Origin: Vicinamibacteria bacterium
Lineage (GTDB): Bacteria > Acidobacteriota > Vicinamibacteria > Vicinamibacterales > UBA2999
Length of the DNA: 47,494 bases
NCBI GenBank assembly: GCA_025938035.1
Contig: JAICQE010000009.1
Coordinates: forward strand, 1-47,494
Direction: 5' to 3'
In this document: in pieces, positions 1-7,203 of the stretch
Layout: each line of letters begins with the position of its first letter
How positions within the stretch are numbered: position 1 is the stretch's first letter
The notes under the pieces: model-generated
The model's database searches: none
Told to the model about the DNA's origin: nothing
What the model saw: only the letters and a program-made list of their open reading frames with translations
Translations under genes and position numbers: made by a program

Positions 1-707
<707 letters not shown>

Positions 708-711
<4 letters not shown>

Positions 712-1451
712 TGCTTCACGTCCGACGCAAGTTCGGCGGCCTCGCGATCGATCGTGGCCAGCAGGTTGTTGATGTAGTTGCGCTCGAGCAGCCGCTCGCG
801 GAGCGCCTCGAGCGTCGCGCGGCGATCCTCGGGCGGCGCCTGCTCCTGGCTGTCCCACCGCGCTGCCAGCTCGGCGAGCTGCTTCTCATGCTCTTCGCGC
901 TTGCGGTCGATTGGCTGTCTCGCCTGCGACAGCCGCGCGCTCAGGGCCGACGCTTCCGCGCCGGACTCGCGCTGCTCCCGGATCTCGTCGAGCTCCTCGT
1001 TCAGCGCAAAGACTTCCTCGAGCAGCGCTGCAGGAACCTTCGCGGTCCCTTCCTCGGACTTCGCCGACGGCAAGCCTTCAATCGCCAGCAGGTGCTCGAC
1101 GCGCGAAACCGGATTGCGCAGCGTGCGGTAGGCGTCGTTCAGGTAGGACGAGCGTTCGAGGCTGGCCAGCCGCTCAGCCGGCGGCGCGTTGTAGTAGTAG
1201 TCCGGGTGGAACTTGCGGCTCAGATCGCGGAACCGCTGCTCGAGATCCTGCGGAGCGATCGTCAGCCGGCGCGGCAGCCCGAGAAACGCGAAGTAGTCGC
1301 CGTGCCGTCCGAGCGCGAGGATGCGGCTGCAGTTGGGGCAGAAGTGTTCGTCAACCGGCGCACCAGCACCGCAGGTGCGGCATTCCAATGCCGCGCCGGC
1401 CCCGGAAGCCGGCTGCAGGCGGACTCCACGATGGAGACTGGAGTCGCTCAT
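708..1451 (-). CDS. hscB: Co-chaperone HscB with N-terminal zinc ribbon
   Basis: 247 residues. J-protein partner of HscA that delivers IscU to it. Residues about 50-120 form the J domain, with the HPD motif at 82-84 (FHPDYYY); residues 150-247 are a helical region expected to form the HscB C-terminal three-helix domain. Unlike the E. coli protein it has an N-terminal CxxC...CxxC pair (C24, C27, C38, C41), a zinc-ribbon or rubredoxin-like knuckle of the kind known in eukaryotic HSC20. The start at 1451 was chosen because it gives an ATGA overlap with the iscA stop and the upstream extension has no family resemblance. It also ends in an ATGA overlap with hscA, so translation is probably coupled. 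Confidence 0.9.
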
Positions 1452-1774
1452 GCACCAAAGGAGCTGCCGCAGCCGCAGGTCTGCTTCGCATTCGGGTTGT
1501 GGAAGACGAAGCCCTGGGTCAGGAGCGCCGTGTCGTAGTCGAGGGTCGTTCCGTTGAGGAACAGATAGCTCTTGCGATCGATGAAGATCTTCGCGCCGTC
1601 GGGCCCCTCGAACACTTCGTCGCCAAGACGCGGTTCGCGTTCCCACCCGAACGTATAGCTGAGCCCGGAGCAGCCGCCGCCCTTCACTCCGACGCGCAGC
1701 CCTCCCTCGGTGATGCCCTGCTTGGCCATCAGCGATTTGATCTTGCGTGCGGCGGTCTCAGTGATCTGAATCAT
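1448..1774 (-). CDS. iscA: A-type iron-sulfur carrier IscA
   Basis: 108 residues, normal length for the HesB/IscA/ErpA family. It has the three family cysteines: C35 in VKGGGCSGLSY and C100 and C102 in TCGCGSSF near the C-terminus. These bind iron or a 2Fe-2S/4Fe-4S cluster that is passed from IscU to apo-proteins in the cytoplasm. The gene lies between iscU (84-base repeat-filled gap upstream) and hscB (four-base overlap downstream). ErpA has the same motif, so the symbol rests on operon position. Confidence 0.92.
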   Translation of the reverse strand: MIQITETAARKIKSLMAKQGITEGGLRVGVKGGGCSGLSYTFGWEREPRLGDEVFEGPDGAKIFIDRKSYLFLNGTTLDYDTALLTQGFVFHNPNAKQTCGCGSSFGA

Positions 1775-1775
1775 T

Positions 1776-1857
1776 CAAGTCAAAAGGCAAAAGGCAAAAG
1801 GCAAAAGAAAGTTCGCAAGAGTTCTTTTGACCTTTGCCTTTTGACCTTTGCCTTTCC
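1776..1857. repeat. Inverted word-repeat between iscU and iscA
   Basis: Left arm is about four tandem copies of AAAAGGC (from 1781). After a short loop the right arm carries the complementary words CCTTTTG/CCTTTG up to 1856. Read as RNA it would fold into a long A/U-G hairpin inside the isc message. It is one of a family of gap-filling repeats in this window with the same architecture but different words. Confidence 0.8.
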
Positions 1858-1858
1858 A

Positions 1859-2290
1859 TTACGCGATTGGCTGTGACGGCTGCTCGACCGTCGATTCACC
1901 CTTCGCCTCGGCCTGCTTCTTCTTGTAGTCGGCAATCGCCGCCTTGATCGCGTCCTCGGCCAGCACGGAGCAGTGAATCTTCACCGGCGGCAGCGACAGC
2001 TCGGCAACGATGTCGGTGTTCTTGATCGCGAGCGCCTGATCGACGGTCTTGCCTTTCAGCCATTCGGTCGCCAGGCTCGAGCTGGCGATAGCGGAGCCGC
2101 ACCCGAACGTCTTGAACTTCGCATCGTCGATGACGCCCGTATCCGGGTTCACCTTCACCTGCAGCTTCATGACGTCGCCGCACTCCGGCGCGCCGACGAG
2201 ACCCGTGCCGACGTTCGCGTCGTCCTTCGGCAGAGAGCCGACGTTGCGCGGGTTCTCGTAGTGATCAATTACCTTGTTCGAGTACGCCAT
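1859..2290 (-). CDS. iscU: Iron-sulfur scaffold protein IscU
   Basis: 143 residues. Scaffold on which IscS-derived sulfur and iron are assembled into a cluster. The three cluster cysteines are visible: C37 (APECGD), C64 (FGCGSAIASSS) and C107 (KIHCSVL), with the conserved Asp two residues after the first. The LPPVK motif recognised by HscA is intact just before the third cysteine, matching the presence of hscA and hscB downstream. The C-terminal 20 residues (KKKQAEAKGE...) are a charged, probably disordered tail longer than in E. coli. Transcribed after iscS across an approximately 90-base gap holding a repeat. Confidence 0.96.
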   Translation of the reverse strand: MAYSNKVIDHYENPRNVGSLPKDDANVGTGLVGAPECGDVMKLQVKVNPDTGVIDDAKFKTFGCGSAIASSSLATEWLKGKTVDQALAIKNTDIVAELSLPPVKIHCSVLAEDAIKAAIADYKKKQAEAKGESTVEQPSQPIA

Positions 2291-2341
2291 CTGTTATCTC
2301 CGCCCGTGCTAATTCGAATGAGCCGGGCACCTTCTCACGCC

Positions 2342-2379
2342 ATGCAATTCAGAATTCTGCATTCAGAATTCTGCATTCA
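2342..2379. repeat. GAATTCTGCATTC word repeat between iscS and iscU
   Basis: Two tandem copies of AGAATTCTGCATTC preceded by a partial copy. GAATTC is itself palindromic, so small hairpins are possible. A closely related array lies at 25007-25040, showing that the word is dispersed in this genome. Confidence 0.8.
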
Positions 2380-2382
2380 CCG

Positions 2383-3603
2383 TCAGTGCGTGACCCATTG
2401 CATCTTCGACAGGTCGACGCCTTCCTTGACCATCTCGTACAGCGGCGACATCTCGCGCAGCCGCCGGACGACGGTCGTCAGCTTGTCCACGACGTAATCA
2501 ACTTCCTCCTCGGTGGTCCAGCGGCCGAGGCCGAACCGGATCGAGGAGTGCGCGAGGTCGTCGCCCGCGCCAAGCGCCTTCAATACGTAGGACGGCTCGA
2601 GGCTCGCCGAGGTGCAGGCCGAGCCCGAGGAGACCGCCACGTCGTTGATTCCCATCAGCAGCGACTCGCCTTCGACATAAGCGAAGCTGACGTTCAGGTT
2701 GTGCGGCAGGCGGTGCTCCATCGAGCCGTTGATGTAGAGCTCGTCGAGGTTCGCGTGCAGCTTCTTGTTCAGCCGATCGCGCAGCGCCCGCAGCCGCGCG
2801 CCTTCGGTGGCCATCTCGGCCTGGGCGATTGCCGCCGCCTGGCCGAGCCCGACGATGCCCGGAACGTTCAGCGTGCCCGACCGCATGCCGCGCTCGTGCC
2901 CGCCGCCGCTGATCTGCTCGGCCAGCAGGACGCGCGGATTGCGCCGCCGCACGTACAGCGCGCCGACACCTTTCGGGCCGTAAAACTTGTGTGCGCTCAT
3001 CGACACGAGGTCCACTTTCGCCTCGTTGACGTTGAACGGCACCTTCCCCACCGCCTGCACCGCATCGGTATGGAAGAGAATCCCCTTCTCCTTCGCGATC
3101 GCGCCGATCTCCGCAATCGGCTGCAGCACGCCGATCTCGTTGTTGGCGGTCATGATCGTGATCAGGATGGTCTTGTCGGTAATCGCCGCGCGCAGATCGT
3201 CGAGATCGATCCGCCCGTCCTTCTGGACCGGCAGATACGTCACGCGGCCGCCCTGCTTCTCGAGCTTCTTGCAGGTGTCGATGACTGCCTTGTGCTCGGT
3301 GACGCAGGTGATGATGTGATTGCCCTTCTCGCGGTACATCTCCGCGACGCCCTTGATGGCCAGATTGTTCGACTCGGTGGCCCCGCTGGTGAAGATGATC
3401 TCCTTGGGGTTCGCGCCGACCAGGTCGGCAACCTGGCGGCGGGCGGCCTCCACCGCGTCTTCCGCTTCCCAGCCAAACGCGTGATTGCGGCTCGCCGCGT
3501 TGCCAAAGTGTCCGGTGAAGTACGGGAGCATCGCGTCCACCACCCGCGGGTCAACGGGCGTCGTCGCGTGGTAATCCATGTAAATCGGCAATTTCATCGT
3601 CAT
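2383..3603 (-). CDS. iscS: Cysteine desulfurase IscS
   Basis: 406 residues. PLP enzyme that converts cysteine to alanine and carries the sulfur as a persulfide to IscU and other acceptors. The PLP lysine is K206 in [13 protein letters not shown]104 lies in VTEHKAV, and the persulfide cysteine C330 is on the mobile loop [17 protein letters not shown], the long-loop form typical of class I (IscS/NifS). The C-terminus ([10 protein letters not shown]) resembles the IscU-contacting tail of IscS. Its ATG overlaps the iscR stop by four bases, so regulator and desulfurase are co-translated. Confidence 0.96.
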   Translation of the reverse strand: MTMKLPIYMDYHATTPVDPRVVDAMLPYFTGHFGNAASRNHAFGWEAEDAVEAARRQVADLVGANPKEIIFTSGATESNNLAIKGVAEMYREKGNHIITCVTEHKAVIDTCKKLEKQGGRVTYLPVQKDGRIDLDDLRAAITDKTILITIMTANNEIGVLQPIAEIGAIAKEKGILFHTDAVQAVGKVPFNVNEAKVDLVSMSAHKFYGPKGVGALYVRRRNPRVLLAEQISGGGHERGMRSGTLNVPGIVGLGQAAAIAQAEMATEGARLRALRDRLNKKLHANLDELYINGSMEHRLPHNLNVSFAYVEGESLLMGINDVAVSSGSACTSASLEPSYVLKALGAGDDLAHSSIRFGLGRWTTEEEVDYVVDKLTTVVRRLREMSPLYEMVKEGVDLSKMQWVTH

Positions 3604-4082
3604 GCCCTGCGCACGACCGCCACGGGCGCGGTCGCAACATCCTGGTCTGCCGCCATTTCAGAAAGAGTGACCGTGCCGAGCGCCGCGACGATCCGTTCGC
3701 GGATCTGCCACAGCGGGTCGCGCACGCTGCACTTGCTGTATTGCTCGCAGTCGTGCTTCTCGGTCGAGCAGGCCGTCACGGTGAACGGTCCGTCGATCGC
3801 CTGAATCACGTCGGCGACGCTGATCGATTTCGACGGCCGGCTCAACGTGTAGCCGCCGCGGGTGCCCTGCGTCGACGCGAGCAGGCCCGTCCGCACGAGC
3901 CGCTGCAGTACCTTGGCAAGCAGCTCGATCGGGATGTCGTACTGCTCGGCGATTTCACGCGCGCTGGCCGATGCCGCCCCGGCGCCGCCCTCACGCATCC
4001 GCGCTTCGGCCCGCCTGGCGTTCAACGCCAGGTGTTTCATCGCAATCAGCGCGTAATCGGCCTTTTTTGACAGCCTCAACAT
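3600..4082 (-). CDS. iscR: Rrf2-family iron-sulfur regulator IscR
   Basis: 160 residues. Winged-helix Rrf2 repressor heading the isc operon. Residues 1-25 and 41-85 form the DNA-binding domain ([18 protein letters not shown] is the wing). Three cysteines near residues 105, 112 and 118 should hold a cluster. The spacing is C-x6-C-x5-C, whereas E. coli IscR has C-x5-C-x5-C followed by His107; here the residue three after the last cysteine is Arg, so the fourth ligand must differ. There is also an insertion of about 14 residues (26-39, Gly/Ala-rich) between helix 1 and the recognition helices. The operator at 4083-4103 suggests autoregulation. Confidence 0.92.
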   Translation of the reverse strand: MLRLSKKADYALIAMKHLALNARRAEARMREGGAGAASASAREIAEQYDIPIELLAKVLQRLVRTGLLASTQGTRGGYTLSRPSKSISVADVIQAIDGPFTVTACSTEKHDCEQYSKCSVRDPLWQIRERIVAALGTVTLSEMAADQDVATAPVAVVRRA

Positions 4083-4130
4083 ATCCGACCTTGTCAGTCC
4101 GATTTTAGGGCTTCACCCGAAATCCGTCAA
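4083..4130 (-). promoter_or_regulatory. iscR promoter with overlapping Rrf2-type operator
   Basis: On the minus strand, TTGACG (4125-4130) and TAAAAT (4102-4107) are separated by 17 bases, a good sigma-70-type promoter. The stretch 4083-4103 is an imperfect palindrome, half-sites ATCGGACT and GGTCGGAT around a 5-base centre. It overlaps the -10 box and runs straight into the iscR ATG. It resembles the GACT...AGTC core of type 1 IscR sites. The same arrangement precedes cysK. Confidence 0.7.
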
Positions 4131-4156
4131 GATTGGTCGGATTTCCAGTTCATGTA

Positions 4157-4178
4157 GCTTCCGCCTTAAGGCGGAAGC
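4157..4178. repeat. Perfect 22-base palindrome after the polyprotein gene
   Basis: Half-site GCTTCCGCCTT followed directly by its reverse complement. It lies five bases beyond the stop of the 4183-5649 gene and could act as an RNA 3' hairpin. It belongs to the CCGCCT/AGGCGG palindrome family scattered through the window. Confidence 0.75.
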
Positions 4179-4182
4179 CACG

Positions 4183-5649
4183 TCAGTACTTGGGCTGCGA
4201 GGGATCGACCTTGTCGATCCACTCCAGAATCCCGCCGCGCAGGTTCTTGACGTTCGAGAAGCCGACTGACTTCAGGAACTCCATTGCCTTCGCGCTGCGG
4301 CCGCCCATCTTGCACTGCGTGACGATTTCGCGATCGCGCGGCAGTTCCTGGTACCGCCGCGGCAGTTCACCCAGTGGAATCAGCGTTGAGCCGGCGATCC
4401 GGTTGATCTGGTATTCGTTCGGCTCGCGCACGTCCAGGACGAACGGCGTCTCGCCCGCATCGATCTTCTTCTTCAGCTCTACCGGCGTGATTTCCCACTC
4501 GCTCACCGCGGTTCCTCCTTGCGCCTGCTGCGGCTCGGGCCGCAGACCGCAGAACTGTTCGTAGTCGATCAGCTTGGTGACGGTTGGATTGGTGCCGCAC
4601 ACCGGGCATTCGGGATCCTTCCGCAGCTTCAGTTCGCGGAATTTCATCCGCAGCGCGTCGTAAATCATGAAGCGCCCGATCAACGGTTCGCCGATGCCGG
4701 TGATCAGCTTGATCGTCTCGGTCGCCTGAATCACGCCGATGATCCCCGGCAGCACGCCGAGCACACCGCCCTCGGCGCAGCTGGGCACGAGTCCCGGCGG
4801 CGGCGGTTCGGGGTAGAGGCAGCGATAGCAGGGGCCTTCCTTCGTCGCGAAGACCGAGGCCTGCCCTTCGAACCGGAAGATGCTGCCGTACGCGTTCGGC
4901 TTGCCCGTCAGCACGCAGGCGTCGTTGACGAGATACCGGGTCGGGAAGTTATCGGTCCCGTCGAGGATGACGTCGTAATCCTTGAACAGCTCGAGCGCGT
5001 TCTGCGAGTTCAGCAGGGTCTCGTAGGTCTCGACGTGGACGTGAGGGTTGAGGTCCTGGATCCGCCGCTTCGCCGACTCGTTTTTCGAGGTGCCGACGTC
5101 CTTCGTCCCGTGGAGGAGCTGGCGCTGCAGGTTGCTGAAGTCCACGACGTCGAAGTCGACGATGCCGATGCGGCCGATGCCGGCGGCGGCAAGATACATC
5201 GCCGCGGGCGAACCAAGGCCTCCGGCGCCGATGCAGAGCACGCTGCCGGCTTTCAGCTTGCGCTGACCGTCCATGCCGACCTCCGGCATGATCAGGTGGC
5301 GGCTGTAGCGCTTGATCTCGTCCGGCGTCAGTTCGGGAAGGGCGACGTTAACGTCGGCCTCTACGGGCGCAGGAGTACCCCCGGCCACCGAGGGCACGAT
5401 GCTGAGGCTGTCGCCCGGCTTGACCGGCGTCGCCTCGCGCTGCAGGTAGCGGATGTCCTCGTCGTTCAGATAGACGTTGACGAAGTTCCGCAGCTTGCCC
5501 TCGTCCGTGTAGAGGTGCTTGCGCAGCCCGTCGTACTTCTTCGTGAGATCGGCAAGCAGCTCACCGACAGTGCCTCCGCTGACCTGCACCGACTCCTGTT
5601 TATCGGTGAACGGGCGCAGCGGCGTGGGAATGTGAATGGTGTTGGACAT
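4183..5649 (-). CDS. Sulfur-carrier (ThiS/CysO)-MoeB-rhodanese fusion protein
   Basis: 488 residues in three modules. Residues 1-91 are a ubiquitin-like sulfur carrier ending SIVPSVAGG, the usual di-glycine tail (G90-G91), here followed by more protein rather than a free end. Residues about 105-370 are a MoeB/ThiF-type E1-like adenylyltransferase: GAGGLGSP (141-148) nucleotide loop, CYRC (274, 277) and CPVC (348, 351) structural zinc cysteines. Residues 385-488 are a rhodanese domain with active-site loop starting at C446 (CKMGGRS). The E1 domain would adenylate the di-glycine and the rhodanese could supply sulfur. The adjacent JAMM protease and cysteine synthase point to CysO-type cysteine synthesis rather than thiamine or molybdopterin synthesis. 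The gene starts 20 bases after the protease gene. Confidence 0.88.
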   Translation of the reverse strand: MSNTIHIPTPLRPFTDKQESVQVSGGTVGELLADLTKKYDGLRKHLYTDEGKLRNFVNVYLNDEDIRYLQREATPVKPGDSLSIVPSVAGGTPAPVEADVNVALPELTPDEIKRYSRHLIMPEVGMDGQRKLKAGSVLCIGAGGLGSPAAMYLAAAGIGRIGIVDFDVVDFSNLQRQLLHGTKDVGTSKNESAKRRIQDLNPHVHVETYETLLNSQNALELFKDYDVILDGTDNFPTRYLVNDACVLTGKPNAYGSIFRFEGQASVFATKEGPCYRCLYPEPPPPGLVPSCAEGGVLGVLPGIIGVIQATETIKLITGIGEPLIGRFMIYDALRMKFRELKLRKDPECPVCGTNPTVTKLIDYEQFCGLRPEPQQAQGGTAVSEWEITPVELKKKIDAGETPFVLDVREPNEYQINRIAGSTLIPLGELPRRYQELPRDREIVTQCKMGGRSAKAMEFLKSVGFSNVKNLRGGILEWIDKVDPSQPKY

Positions 5650-5662
5650 ATCTCTGGTCGTA

Positions 5663-5702
5663 TCCGCCCTCAGGCGGTCGTAGTGTCCGCCTTCAGGCGG
5701 AC
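5663..5702. repeat. Double REP-like palindrome forming the Mec C-terminus
   Basis: Two hairpin words, TCCGCCCTCAGGCGG (5663-5677) and GTCCGCCTTCAGGCGGAC (5685-5702). The segment occupies the end of the protease gene, where it encodes VRLKADTT. A near-identical copy in the same relative orientation, also followed by ACTACGA, lies at 41373-41397. Confidence 0.8.
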
Positions 5703-6128
5703 CTGGGAGTTGACAGGCAAAGCGACCACCAGCTCTTCGGGGTCGAACGCCGAGCGATCGTCGCGCAGCCGCCAGGACGTCATGTCTTCAGGGGTACCGC
5801 CGCGAACGGAGACGATGATGTACGAGAACGTGGGAAAGGCGTGGTCGAGATCGTATTGCGACGGCCGCGCCGGATGATCCGGATGTGAGTGGTAGAACCC
5901 GAGCAGCTCGGCGCCAAGCTCCGACGCGCGCCGCTCGGTCTTCATGTAGTCCTTGTCGCTGATCCGGAAGCGGCGGCGCGGACCTTCCTCGGTAACGTTG
6001 GGCAGCGCGTAGGTGTCGCTGACGACGCCGTTCGAGCCGTACAGCGCGCCGCAGCACTCGTTCGGATAGGTTTCCACTCCATGCGCGCGGATTGCGTCGT
6101 TCACGGCGGGCGTAATCGTCAGCGCCAT
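5670..6128 (-). CDS. mec: JAMM/MPN metalloprotease, Mec-like
   Basis: 152 residues. The full JAMM zinc signature is visible: E24 (YPNECCG), then H80-S-H82-P, S90 and D93 (YHSHPDHPARPSQYD). In Mycobacterium tuberculosis the Mec protease cleaves the sulfur carrier CysO to release new cysteine, and mec, cysO and cysM are neighbours; the same trio is present here. In this genome the protease could also cut after the internal di-glycine of the adjacent fusion protein. It begins within the cysK stop (TGATG). The last ten or so residues (VRLKADTTTA) are encoded by a REP-like palindrome and are probably not part of the fold. Confidence 0.85.
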   Translation of the reverse strand: MALTITPAVNDAIRAHGVETYPNECCGALYGSNGVVSDTYALPNVTEEGPRRRFRISDKDYMKTERRASELGAELLGFYHSHPDHPARPSQYDLDHAFPTFSYIIVSVRGGTPEDMTSWRLRDDRSAFDPEELVVALPVNSQVRLKADTTTA

Positions 6129-7093
6129 CAGCGGGCCGCTCCGTGAGACGCGCGTCTTTCTGCCGACGATTCATCCCAGAACCGCTCGGACAGGTACTTC
6201 TCACCGCCGTCGCAGAACACGACCACGATAACCGCATCACTGACGCGCCGCGCCACCGAGAGCGCACCGGCGAGATTGGCGCCGCTCGAGATGCCGACGA
6301 ACAAACCGCTCCGCGCCAGCTGCCGCGTCAACTCGAACGCCTCTTCGGTGCTGATGCCGATGTCCTCGTCCGCAATCGTTGCGTCGTAGATACCGGGAAC
6401 GATCGCCGTCGCCATGTGCTTGAGGCCTTCGAGGCCGTGCAGCGGCGAATCGGGCTGAACCGAGATCAACTTGATGGACGGGTTGAACTCCCGCAGCCTC
6501 CGTCCGGCCCCGACGAACGTTCCGCTCGTGCCAAGTCCGGCAACGAAATGCGTGATGCGCCCGCCGGTTTGTTCGATGATCTCCGGCGCCGTCGTGTCGT
6601 AGTGCGAGAGCCAGTTGCCGGGGTTGTTGTACTGGTCCGGGTAGAAGTAGAGGTCAGGGCTCTCCGCGAACATCTTCTTCGCCCGGAGGATCGCACCGTC
6701 GGACCCTTCCATCGGGTCGGTGAACACGATCTCGGCCCCGAACGCTTTCAGGATCCGCTTCCGCTCCGGGGTCACGTTTTCCGGGACGCACAGCCGGACG
6801 CGGAATCCGCGCGCGGCGCCGATCATCGCGTAAGCGATGCCGGTGTTGCCGGAGGTCGCGTCGAGCAGGATCGTGGTGTGCGTCAGCGCGCCGCTGCGCT
6901 CACCGTCGGCAATCATCCGCGCTGCCGGCCGGTCCTTGACCGAGCCGCCGGGGTTCTTCCACTCCGCCTTGGCATACAGCTCGACGTTGCGCAGGCCGCG
7001 CTCGAAGCCGGACAGGCGGATTAATGGCGTATTTCCGATCAAATCGACGATGGAGGCTGCCGTGCGCGGAAGCCCAGGGGTGGCCACAGACAT
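6128..7093 (-). CDS. cysM: Cysteine synthase (CysK/CysM family)
   Basis: 321 residues. PLP enzyme of fold type II that makes cysteine from an activated serine. The PLP lysine is K53 in KNPGGSVKDRP; SGNTG binds the cofactor phosphate and GTSGTF is also present. The ATG at 7093 was chosen over a much longer open frame because it follows the promoter/operator directly and gives normal family length. First gene of an operon with the JAMM protease and the sulfur-carrier fusion, which makes the protein-thiocarboxylate-using CysM type more likely than a sulfide-using CysK; sequence alone does not settle this. Confidence 0.88.
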   Translation of the reverse strand: MSVATPGLPRTAASIVDLIGNTPLIRLSGFERGLRNVELYAKAEWKNPGGSVKDRPAARMIADGERSGALTHTTILLDATSGNTGIAYAMIGAARGFRVRLCVPENVTPERKRILKAFGAEIVFTDPMEGSDGAILRAKKMFAESPDLYFYPDQYNNPGNWLSHYDTTAPEIIEQTGGRITHFVAGLGTSGTFVGAGRRLREFNPSIKLISVQPDSPLHGLEGLKHMATAIVPGIYDATIADEDIGISTEEAFELTRQLARSGLFVGISSGANLAGALSVARRVSDAVIVVVFCDGGEKYLSERFWDESSAERRASHGAAR

Positions 7094-7118
7094 ATCCGAC
7101 TGCTTCAGTCGGATTATA
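7094..7118 (-). promoter_or_regulatory. cysM promoter and perfect Rrf2-type operator
   Basis: Perfect 8-base inverted repeat on the minus strand, ATCCGACT and AGTCGGAT with a 5-base spacer (7094-7114), abutting the ATG. A consensus TATAAT (7113-7118) overlaps its upstream edge. Distance from -10 to ATG is 20 bases, exactly as in iscR, and no good -35 box is present. The cysteine operon is probably controlled by the same Rrf2 regulator. Confidence 0.72.
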
Positions 7119-7120
7119 TC

Positions 7121-7196
7121 TTGGCTAGTTGGTAGTTCGTAGTTGATGGTTGGTGGCGGTCGCCGGGTCGGTAGAGGCCGACCGTCAGGTCGGCCT
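7121..7196. repeat. Word repeat plus GGCCGACC hairpin between peptidase and cysM
   Basis: 7121-7158 is a loose series of AACTAC/CCAACTA-type words on the minus strand. 7176-7195 is a hairpin with stems GGCCGACC and GGTCGGCC. The same hairpin, also preceded by GTAGA, recurs at 32298-32317. Confidence 0.65.
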
Positions 7197-7203
7197 TTCG
7201 ACT

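Noticed and set aside
2386..3804. Long plus-strand frame opposite iscS
   Set aside because: High-GC shadow of iscS and iscR; no recognisable domain and extreme Arg/Asp composition.
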